Shown: one piece after another, positions 1 through 5,846 of the stretch
How the letters are laid out: each line of letters opens with the position of its first letter
How positions within the stretch are numbered: position 1 is the first letter of the stretch
Made by a program: the position numbers and the translations under genes
Assembly (NCBI GenBank): GCA_964618855.1
Contig: CAZUCD010000200.1
Location: forward strand, 1 to 5,846
DNA: 5,846 nucleotides
Source of the DNA: CAZUCD01 sp964618855
GTDB taxonomy: Bacteria; Sumerlaeota; Sumerlaeia; SLMS01; JANRJK01
Reading direction: 5' to 3'
Notes under the pieces: model-generated
What the model saw: the letters and a program-made list of their open reading frames with translations, nothing else
Told to the model about the DNA's origin: nothing
Databases searched by the model: none

Positions 1-874
<874 letters not shown>

Positions 875-880
875 AGAAAA

Positions 881-905
881 CGGGGGCGCCGAAACGGCGC
901 CCCCG
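881..905. terminator. Convergent hairpin terminator between eno and the helicase gene
   Basis: A perfect 11-bp stem, CGGGGGCGCCG (881-891) paired with CGGCGCCCCCG (895-905), closes an AAA loop (equivalently a 10-bp stem with a GAAAC loop). Read on the - strand it lies about 24 nt after the helicase stop and is followed by GTTTTCTTTAC, a good U-tract for intrinsic termination. Read on the + strand it begins 6 nt after the eno stop but is followed only by GGCTTCATT, so it should be weaker for eno. It probably serves both genes but favours the - strand. Confidence 0.85.
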
Positions 906-929
906 GGCTTCATTCGGAACCAGCGGGCA

Positions 930-2234
930 TTACCAGGAGCGGACGACGGTCACCTTAGATGGTGCCGACCCGCCGGAGGGACGTGCCTGCCCGCCCGAGC
1001 GGCCCTGGCCACGATGAGGACGTCCGCCGCCGGAGCGCTGGGGGCGCGCCTGCTGGTGCGCGCGCACCGGCCGCCGTTCCCCTGCGAGGTCCGCCGCGGA
1101 CGCAGGCGCCGCGACCTCGGGCATGCCCGACCACCGCGCGCGCTCGATCTGGCGCCCGAGCGCCCTCTCGATCGCGCGAAGGTCCTGCGTTTCCTCGTGC
1201 GTCACGAACGTGATGGCGTCGCCGGTGGCGTCGGCGCGGCCCGTGCGGCCGATTCGGTGGACGTAGTCCTCCGCCGTGCCGGGCAGGTCGTAGTTGATGA
1301 CGTGGCTGATGCCCTTCACGTCGAGCCCGCGCGCGGCGACGTCGGTCGCGACGAGCACCTCGTGCCGACCGGACTTGAAGCCGTCCAGGGAGCGCTGCCG
1401 GCGGTTCTGCGACTGGTCGCCGTGGATCGCGTCCACGGGGAAGCCCGCCGCGAGCAGCACCTTCGCCAACTTGTCCGCAGAACGCTTCGTGCGAACGAAG
1501 ACGAGCGTTGAGCCGACCTCGTCCAGCCGCAGGATGTTCTTCAGAAGCGTCGGCTTGTCCTGCTTGGAGACTGAGTAGACCAATTGGCGGACCGAGTCCA
1601 CCGGGCGGGAGACCGGTCCGGCCTCCACGCGGGCGGGGTCGCGCATCATCGTCGCGGCCAGCCTCGCGATTTCCGGCGGGAAGGTCGCGGAGAACATCAT
1701 TGTCTGGCGCTCCCGCGGAAGCGCGAACAGGATCCGCCGGATGTCCGGCAGGAAACCCATGTCGAGCATCCGGTCCGCCTCGTCGAGGACGAGGATCGAG
1801 ACGCGGCCGAGCAGGATGTTCCCCTCGCCCATGTGGTCGAGCAGGCGGCCGGGGCAGGCGACCACGATGTTGGCGCCGCGGCGCAGCGCCGTCGTCTGGG
1901 GCGCCATGCCGACGCCGCCATAGATGCAGGCCGTCGTCAGGCCGACCGCCTTGGCAAGCGGCGTCAGGACCTCGTGGACCTGGTGGGCCAACTCGCGCGT
2001 CGGCGCCAGCACGAGCATGCTCGTGCCGTGGCGGGGCGATTGGGCGAGCCGCGTCAGCGCGGGCAGCCCGAAGGCCAGTGTCTTGCCGGTGCCCGTCTGG
2101 GCGATGGCGACGAGGTCGCCCCCCGTCAGCGCGGCCGGTATGGCCTTCGACTGGATGGGCGTGGGGGTTTCGATCCCCTTCGAGCGAAGGAGTCGGTGGA
2201 AGCGGGCGTCAACCCGCAGTGATTCAAGGGACAT
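930..2234 (-). CDS. rhlE: DEAD-box ATP-dependent RNA helicase, RhlE-type
   Basis: ATP-dependent RNA unwinding protein of the RhlE group, acting in ribosome assembly, mRNA turnover or cold adaptation in known members. All core motifs are present over 434 residues: Q motif TPTPIQ (Q28), motif I AQTGTGKT (K51), Ia PTREL (78-82), CPGR (127-130, where TPGR is more usual), II DEAD (151-154), III SAT (182-184), IV LVFVRTKR (244-251), V ATDVAARGLD (296-305), VI HRIGRTGR (326-333). MLDMGFLPDIRRIL after DEAD is characteristic of RhlE. Residues from about 386 to 434 form a disordered-looking Arg/Gly/Pro/Ser tail ending VTVVRSW, a likely RNA-binding extension typical of the group. The ATG at 2234 places MSLESL before the Q motif as in RhlE proteins, although no good Shine-Dalgarno precedes it (only GGA 8 nt upstream). 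The stop TAA is at 930-932. It is separated from recX by 289 nt and probably transcribed on its own. RhlE rather than RhlB, DeaD or SrmB is a motif-based judgement. Confidence 0.95.
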   Translation of the reverse strand: MSLESLRVDARFHRLLRSKGIETPTPIQSKAIPAALTGGDLVAIAQTGTGKTLAFGLPALTRLAQSPRHGTSMLVLAPTRELAHQVHEVLTPLAKAVGLTTACIYGGVGMAPQTTALRRGANIVVACPGRLLDHMGEGNILLGRVSILVLDEADRMLDMGFLPDIRRILFALPRERQTMMFSATFPPEIARLAATMMRDPARVEAGPVSRPVDSVRQLVYSVSKQDKPTLLKNILRLDEVGSTLVFVRTKRSADKLAKVLLAAGFPVDAIHGDQSQNRRQRSLDGFKSGRHEVLVATDVAARGLDVKGISHVINYDLPGTAEDYVHRIGRTGRADATGDAITFVTHEETQDLRAIERALGRQIERARWSGMPEVAAPASAADLAGERRPVRAHQQARPQRSGGGRPHRGQGRSGGQARPSGGSAPSKVTVVRSW

Positions 2235-2259
2235 GCGTGTAATCCGTTACTTCGGGATC

Positions 2260-2265
2260 ATTGTA
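2260..2265 (-). promoter_or_regulatory. Possible -10 box of a helicase promoter
   Basis: On the - strand TACAAT (5 of 6 matches to TATAAT) lies 25 nt before the helicase ATG, which would give a very short leader. There is no recognisable TTGACA-like -35 element 16-18 nt upstream (the sequence there is near AGAACC). It could be chance, or a promoter that depends on an activator. Confidence 0.25.
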
Positions 2266-2420
2266 TGCAGCGCAAGGCGACTGGTTCTGGCTGGCTCGCC
2301 TCCGCCGCAGGGACGTGGCCCGGGACGGATTCAGGAAGGCTTGGGAGCGTGACGTAGGAGGGATCTTCGTGTGCGGTTGACCGCATTCTTACGGACAGAA
2401 CAACAATGTTGAGAGGAGTA

Positions 2421-2440
2421 TCCCCCACCACCCCCCACCA
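2421..2440. repeat. Tandem C-rich 10-mer; possible G-quadruplex on the - strand
   Basis: Two adjacent copies, TCCCCCACCA and CCCCCCACCA, differ only in their first base. On the - strand, the transcribed sense of recX and the helicase, this reads as GG-T-GGGGGG-T-GG-T-GGGGG, which satisfies a two-tetrad G-quadruplex pattern with single-T loops. It lies about 185 nt upstream of the helicase start codon. A functional role is inference only. Confidence 0.55.
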
Positions 2441-2523
2441 ACGCAACGGGATTCGGGAGGACTTTCGACGCCTCTCTCCACCGGCCCCCCGCGGCCCCTG
2501 ACCGGGACATCCCCGAATTCCCG

Positions 2524-3162
2524 CTAATCCTCGCCCCCCGCGAGCCTCGGCTCCCCGTCGATCACCTCAAGGATCACTTCCGGTTCGAATCCGCGCCGGG
2601 CGAGATGGTCGGCCGCGGCGCGTGCGAGCCTGCGCGGGTCCCCTGCAACGTGCCGGGCGAGCCACTTCGCGAGAGCCGCCCGTGCGAGTTCGCGCTGGTC
2701 CTCGCGCAGTGGTTGCAGTGCCTCTTCCCTCGCAGCCCGCGAGACGCCGGATTCCTCCAGCTTCGCATCCACCAGCAGCGGGCCCTGCCGGGAAGCCCGC
2801 CCCTTGGCCTCGACCAGGTCGCGTGCGTAGGCCCGCTCGTCGAGGTATCCAGTTCGTTCGAGGGCGGCGATCGCCTCCTCGATGGCCCGGCGGGGGAGTT
2901 TCCTACGCACCAGGGCCGCCTCGACCTGCCGACGGGTCCGGGGTGCCGTCCCGACCATGGACCACGCGATCTGCCGCGCCCGTTCCCCGGCGTCGGCCTC
3001 GAGGAGCTGCGCCATCCGCGCATCGGGGATGTCGTCACCCTCCGCGATGCCCATCATCGCGAGCGACGCCGCGAGCACGTCGTACGAGTCCCCTTCGGCC
3101 AGGGTCATGCGCCGTTCCATCGGGCGCCTCTTCACGGGGACGATGGCCGCCACGCGCGGCAC
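2524..3162 (-). CDS. recX: RecX family regulatory protein
   Basis: RecX binds RecA filaments and modulates, usually inhibits, strand exchange and ATPase activity, acting in the cytoplasm on recombination and SOS signalling. The 212-residue product shows the family pattern: an N-terminal beta segment (VAAIVPVKRRP, then ERRMTLAEGDSYDVLAASL), then helical RecX repeats, namely ARQIAWSMVGTAPRTRRQVEAA, the signature IAALERTGYLDERAYARDLV with a following GPLLVDAKLEESGVS, and a C-terminal unit ending LARRGFEPEVILEVID. Its length is within the usual range. The GTG start at 3162 keeps the family N-terminus and has GGAGG 7 nt upstream; stop TAG at 2524-2526. It starts 2 nt after the stop of the SDR gene, so translation is probably coupled. 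recX often sits beside recA; here no recA is seen and its partners look envelope-related. Identification rests on the repeat pattern and GYLDER signature. Confidence 0.9.
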   Translation of the reverse strand: MPRVAAIVPVKRRPMERRMTLAEGDSYDVLAASLAMMGIAEGDDIPDARMAQLLEADAGERARQIAWSMVGTAPRTRRQVEAALVRRKLPRRAIEEAIAALERTGYLDERAYARDLVEAKGRASRQGPLLVDAKLEESGVSRAAREEALQPLREDQRELARAALAKWLARHVAGDPRRLARAAADHLARRGFEPEVILEVIDGEPRLAGGED

Positions 3163-3164
3163 CG

Positions 3165-4076
3165 TCAGGCCTCCGCCTCGACTTGCCTGCGGTAGATCGC
3201 GTCCACCTCGGCTCGTCCCTCCATCTTCAGGCGGAGCGCCTGCGCAAACGGCGTGGCGCGAAACCCGAGGATTTCCTCGGCCACGTGGATGCTGCAGTGC
3301 TTGTCCTCGTTCAGCCGGCGGATCATTGCGGGCGTGATCTCATGGCGCTGGAGCATCGGTTCTGCCAGGATCGCCGCGCCAAGCGCCAACGAGAAGGGGA
3401 TGCCGATGAACACCGGCGGCTTGCCGCGGACCGCGCGGCTGATCTCCGAAATGAACTTCTGGAAGTCGATTGCCGTCGGCCCGGCCAGGTTGATCGCGTG
3501 CCCCACGCTGTCCTCGCCCTCGACCGCCGTGACCAGCCCGTCCACGACGTCCTCCACGTACACCGGCTGGACGAGGCTCGTGCCGCGGCCGAACACCGGA
3601 AAGTAGCCGTGCCTGCGGAACCACTCCACCAGACGCGTGACGTTTCGGTCCCGCGATCCGCCGAAGATCATCGTGCACCGCAGGATCGTCCAGTCGAGGT
3701 TGCTCACCGCCACCGCCGCCTCGCCCTCGATGACCTCCTGCGACGTCCGGTCCGGGAAGTGCGTGAACCGCCTCGTGGAGGACATCACGATCAGGCGCGA
3801 GACCCCCATCGTGCGGCACGCCTGGACGCAGGCCTCGGCGTACCGCGTGTGGGAGCACGACACCAGCGCGTCGCATCCCTCGAGCGTCTCCCAGAGGGTC
3901 CAGCGGCGCGTGCAGTCACCCTCGCGGATGATTGCGCCATACTCGGCGAGCGCCCGAGCGACCGGCTGGTCCGGATGCCGCGTCAGCACCAGCACCTTGT
4001 ACCCGCGGTCGACAAGGCGCCGCGCGAGGCGTTCCCCGGTGAAGCCGGTCCCGCCGGCCACGAGGATGCGCCTCAC
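3165..4076 (-). CDS. Atypical extended SDR-superfamily NAD(P)-binding protein (epimerase/NmrA/NDUFA9-like)
   Basis: A 303-residue Rossmann-fold protein related to NAD-dependent epimerases/dehydratases and NDUFA9/NmrA-like proteins. The dinucleotide-binding loop GGTGFTG is at residues 8-14, with VLTRHP (29-35) after strand 2; the Arg there hints at NADP(H). Further landmarks are VSCSHT (72-77), MSST (98-101), DWTILRCTMIFGG (128-140), QPVYVEDVVDGL (170-181) and NLAGP with a C-terminal substrate-type domain ending near LGFRATPFAQAL. The catalytic Tyr-x3-Lys is not visible: the region holds SQEVIEGE instead, as in some atypical SDRs. I prefer the GTG at 4076, which overlaps the glycosyltransferase stop as GTGA and gives the usual start MRRILVAGG. 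A GTG at 4115 in the same frame would add 13 residues and overlap the upstream gene by 43 nt. The context suggests a sugar- or lipid-related substrate; the substrate is unknown. Confidence 0.88.
   Translation of the reverse strand: MRRILVAGGTGFTGERLARRLVDRGYKVLVLTRHPDQPVARALAEYGAIIREGDCTRRWTLWETLEGCDALVSCSHTRYAEACVQACRTMGVSRLIVMSSTRRFTHFPDRTSQEVIEGEAAVAVSNLDWTILRCTMIFGGSRDRNVTRLVEWFRRHGYFPVFGRGTSLVQPVYVEDVVDGLVTAVEGEDSVGHAINLAGPTAIDFQKFISEISRAVRGKPPVFIGIPFSLALGAAILAEPMLQRHEITPAMIRRLNEDKHCSIHVAEEILGFRATPFAQALRLKMEGRAEVDAIYRRQVEAEA
3170..3174 (-). promoter_or_regulatory. Ribosome binding site of recX
   Basis: GGAGG lies 7 nt upstream of the GTG at 3162 and within the last codons of the SDR gene. 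It supports the GTG start over the internal ATG codons at residues 15 and 19 of the recX product. Confidence 0.75.
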
Positions 4077-5251
4077 CTGTGGGCCGCCGAGAGAATCTGC
4101 ACCATCGCCGTCCACTCGCGCCGCAGGACCGTCGCCAGCTCGTACCTTGCAAGGGCGCGCCGCCGCCCCGCCTGCCCCATCGAGATACCCACAGAGGGGT
4201 TCCTCAGCAGGTAGTCGATCGCCCCCGTCAGGTCCGCGGGGGCGCCGGGCGTCACGAGGAATCCCGTCTGCCCGTCCACGATCGACTCGCGGCAGCCACG
4301 GATGCGGTACGCAACCACGGGGCGCGCCATCATCATCGCTTCGAGCACCGACGTCGAGAGGCCCTCGCGGTAGCTCGGCAGGCAGAACACATCCGTCGCC
4401 ATCAGCACGCTTGGCACGTCGTCGCGCATCCCGATCAGGTGGACGCGCCCTTTGTAGGGTTCCTGCGAGACCAGCCTCTCGACCTCCTCCTTCACGCCGT
4501 CGCGGTCGGCCGTGACGGTGTCCCCCGCGAGGATCAGGTGCAGCGCGTGGTGCCGCTCCAGCAGCGGGCGCGCCCCCTCCAGCAGGTCAAGCCAGCCCTT
4601 CTCGCGGACCATGCGCCCCATCGCCGTGACAACCTGCGCGGCGCGCGGGATCCCAAGTTCCTCGCGGATCTGGAACCGCGCCTCGCGAGACTCGGGACGG
4701 TCCGGGTTGAATCGGCGCGAGTCGATCCCGTTGCCGATGTACGTCACGTCCTGCGGCCGGGCGATGCCCAGCCGGATCGCCGCCTGCACATCCTCCTCGC
4801 TCACGCAGAACAGGTGCGACTGCAGCGCCGAGAACATGTACTCGATCCACGCGTGCAGGCGGTACTCCTTCGGCGGCATCAGCTCGTGGAAGTAGAACCC
4901 GTGCGCCGTGTAGATCAGCACGGGCACGTCGCAGAGCCGCGCCGCGAGGCGTCCCACCAGCGAGGCCACCGGCGTGTGCACGTGCACGACGTCGGGCTTG
5001 TTGCGTATGATCCATTGCGCGATGCGCCAGATGCTCCGCATGTGGCTCCGCAGGTCCCGGCTCCGCGAGATGGGCATCTCCACCATGCGGATGCCCTTCT
5101 CCACCAGCTCGTCCCAGTAGGGTCCCTTGGAGCATGCGACATGGACCTCGCACCCGTGGTCCTCCAGGTGGAAGACAAGCGGCACGAGGAACTGCCGCAC
5201 CGTGAAGTCCACGGCACAGAGTTCGAGCACCTTGGGGCGAGTGCGGCGCAT
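4073..5251 (-). CDS. Family 4 glycosyltransferase (CapM/PglA-like, GT-B fold)
   Basis: Transfers a sugar from a nucleotide donor, most likely to a lipid-linked or polysaccharide acceptor at the cytoplasmic face of the membrane; donor and acceptor cannot be read from the sequence. The 392-residue product has an N-terminal acceptor domain with PDVVHVHTP (86-94) and YTAHGFYFHE (114-123), the linker IGNGIDSRRFNP (172-183), and a C-terminal donor domain with GRMVREKGWLDLL (212-224; R213 and K218 expected to contact the donor phosphates), LILAGD (239-244), and the EX7E motif REGLSTSVLEAM (E296, E304). YTAHGF is common in the CapM/PglA group of undecaprenyl-pyrophosphate-sugar transferases. I chose the ATG at 5251 because MRRTRPKVLELC starts the first beta strand. 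The open frame runs on to 5605, but that part is Arg/Pro-rich shadow of the phosphoesterase gene. It starts 8 nt after that gene's stop and ends in a GTGA overlap with the SDR gene. The Shine-Dalgarno is weak. Confidence 0.94.
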   Translation of the reverse strand: MRRTRPKVLELCAVDFTVRQFLVPLVFHLEDHGCEVHVACSKGPYWDELVEKGIRMVEMPISRSRDLRSHMRSIWRIAQWIIRNKPDVVHVHTPVASLVGRLAARLCDVPVLIYTAHGFYFHELMPPKEYRLHAWIEYMFSALQSHLFCVSEEDVQAAIRLGIARPQDVTYIGNGIDSRRFNPDRPESREARFQIREELGIPRAAQVVTAMGRMVREKGWLDLLEGARPLLERHHALHLILAGDTVTADRDGVKEEVERLVSQEPYKGRVHLIGMRDDVPSVLMATDVFCLPSYREGLSTSVLEAMMMARPVVAYRIRGCRESIVDGQTGFLVTPGAPADLTGAIDYLLRNPSVGISMGQAGRRRALARYELATVLRREWTAMVQILSAAHR

Positions 5252-5259
5252 CGGCCTGC

Positions 5260-5846
5260 CTACCCGCCCGCGCCTTCGTCGCGCAGGACGATGAGCGCGA
5301 TCTCCGGACGGCAGTTCCAGCGGAAGTGCATGGCGCTCGTCCCCACGCCCCGGCTCACGTAGACGGAGGTCCCGCCGTGCCTGCCCAGTCCGCTGACGTG
5401 GCTCGACTCGCCACCCGCGAGGAGCGGGACCTCGCGGTGGAAGGGGCGCACCTGGCCGCCGTGGGTGTGGCCGCACAGCAGCAGGTCCACCCGCGCCGCG
5501 TCGGGGAGGATCCTCACGGCCGCGGGATTGTGCGAGAGCATGATCGACGGAAGTTGGGGGTCCGCGCCGCGGAGCGCCTCGCCAGGCAGGCACGGCGCCG
5601 TCCACATGTCCCCCACGCCGGCCAGAGTGAACGCCCCGGGCGCGCCGCCGCCCCGGGTGGGATGGCCGCCCCGGCGACGCACCGGCCGCACGACCTGATG
5701 GCGGTTCTCCAGCAATTGAATCCCCGCTCGCCCCATCAGCCGCTCGGTCTCCCGGAGCGGCACCCGGGCATCGTGGTTCCCCCGAACCGCGAAGATCCCG
5801 TCGGCAGCGCGGATTCTGCCCAGCCGGCGCAGGCTGGGGCCCATCC
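5260..5846 (-). CDS. Calcineurin-like metallophosphoesterase (YaeI/YkuE-type), 5'-truncated by the window edge
   Basis: Two-metal phosphohydrolase; relatives include YaeI, YkuE and the chlamydial UDP-2,3-diacylglucosamine hydrolase LpxG. Visible motifs, counting from the codon at 5844, are GNHD (22-25, at 5770-5781), LAGVGD (74-79), LSHNP (103-107), GHTHGGQ (125-131) and the family C-terminus YVSRGVGTSAMHF followed by RPEIALIVL. The N-terminal DxH and GD metal motifs, and any membrane anchor, lie right of the window; the Met at 5844 is probably internal, since the frame is open to the edge and family members have about 100 residues before GNHD. Residues 53-71 (RPVRRRGGHPTRGGGAPGA) form a Gly/Arg/Pro-rich insert between two strands. 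The stop TAG at 5260-5262 lies 8 nt before the glycosyltransferase ATG, so the two are probably co-transcribed. A role in lipid A or another envelope glycolipid is possible, but the substrate cannot be assigned. Confidence 0.93.
   Translation of the reverse strand, partial: MGPSLRRLGRIRAADGIFAVRGNHDARVPLRETERLMGRAGIQLLENRHQVVRPVRRRGGHPTRGGGAPGAFTLAGVGDMWTAPCLPGEALRGADPQLPSIMLSHNPAAVRILPDAARVDLLLCGHTHGGQVRPFHREVPLLAGGESSHVSGLGRHGGTSVYVSRGVGTSAMHFRWNCRPEIALIVLRDEGAGG

Larger units (their letters stand above)
2235..2523. other. Non-coding interval between recX and the helicase gene
   Basis: This 289-nt stretch is long compared with the 2-, 8- and -4-nt junctions of its neighbours. It would be the 3' end of the recX transcript and/or the 5' leader of the helicase mRNA. 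It holds a possible -10 box near the helicase start, a 5-bp inverted repeat TGCGG/CCGCA (2372-2385, TTGA loop), a second one CAACA-A-TGTTG (2401-2411), an AT-richer patch around 2386-2412 and a C-rich tandem 10-mer (2421-2440). I see no strong intrinsic terminator after recX and no recognisable small RNA. A possible 62-codon reading frame on the - strand (2258-2446) resembles nothing and is not called. Confidence 0.6.

Noticed and set aside
1508..2242. Several + strand open frames opposite the helicase
   Set aside because: All are low-complexity shadows of a gene whose full set of DEAD-box motifs is on the - strand.
2372..2390. Hairpin followed by TTCTT as a terminator
   Set aside because: The stem is only 5 bp, the T-rich side is on the + strand where no gene ends, and nothing T-rich follows it on the - strand.
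2377..2407. Possible + strand promoter (TTGACC with AACAAT)
   Set aside because: Spacing is 19 nt, the -10 match is 4 of 6, and there is no + strand gene for it to drive.
2258..2446. 62-codon reading frame on the - strand before the helicase
   Set aside because: Its first codons come from the G-rich repeat, it resembles no known family, and nothing but an open frame supports it.
2622..4214. 530-codon open frame on the + strand
   Set aside because: It lies antisense to recX and the SDR gene; the product is Arg/Ala/Pro-rich with no domain pattern, as expected for a GC-rich shadow frame.
4079..5362. 427-codon open frame on the + strand
   Set aside because: It is antisense to the glycosyltransferase, has His/Arg-rich composition and no recognisable motif.
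5252..5605. N-terminal extension of the glycosyltransferase by 118 residues
   Set aside because: It overlaps the phosphoesterase gene in another frame, is Arg/Pro/Gly-rich shadow sequence, and the family N-terminus begins exactly at the ATG at 5251.

Overview
The window is a very GC-rich bacterial chromosome segment holding six genes. One is enolase on the + strand, cut off at the left edge and broken by a 10-N assembly gap. The other five lie on the - strand and converge on it. The high GC, G/C-ending codons, GTG starts, tight gene packing and the scaffold gap suggest a draft or metagenome-derived genome. No gene here fixes the phylum. The envelope-type genes (a GT4 glycosyltransferase and a YaeI/YkuE-type phosphoesterase) fit a Gram-negative-like bacterium, but that is inference. 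I see no tRNA, rRNA, CRISPR array, insertion sequence or phage gene.

Layout: 1-874 (+) is the C-terminal two thirds of enolase. 875-929 is a short convergent intergenic region with a perfect GC-rich hairpin (881-905). 930-2234 (-) is a RhlE-type DEAD-box RNA helicase. 2235-2523 is an unusually long non-coding stretch for this window; it has a possible -10 box, two small inverted repeats and a tandem C-rich 10-mer (G-rich on the transcribed - strand). 2524-3162 (-) is recX. 3165-4076 (-) is an NAD(P)-binding SDR-superfamily protein of the atypical extended type. 4073-5251 (-) is a GT4 glycosyltransferase. 5260-5846 (-) is the C-terminal part of a calcineurin-like metallophosphoesterase that continues beyond the right edge.

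The four rightmost genes are read leftward with junctions of 8 nt, -4 nt (a GTGA stop/start overlap) and 2 nt, so they look like one translationally coupled operon: phosphoesterase, glycosyltransferase, SDR protein, RecX. The first three would suit cell-envelope or surface-polysaccharide metabolism. RecX, a modulator of RecA, is probably a passenger at the 3' end. The helicase follows after a 289-nt gap, may have its own promoter, and ends at a hairpin with a T-rich tract on its own strand.

I found no convincing undescribed system. The points most worth checking are the SDR protein without the usual Tyr/Lys catalytic pair, recX coupled to envelope-type genes rather than recA, the G-rich repeat in the leader of the helicase, and an eno reading frame that is broken only because the gap length is arbitrary.
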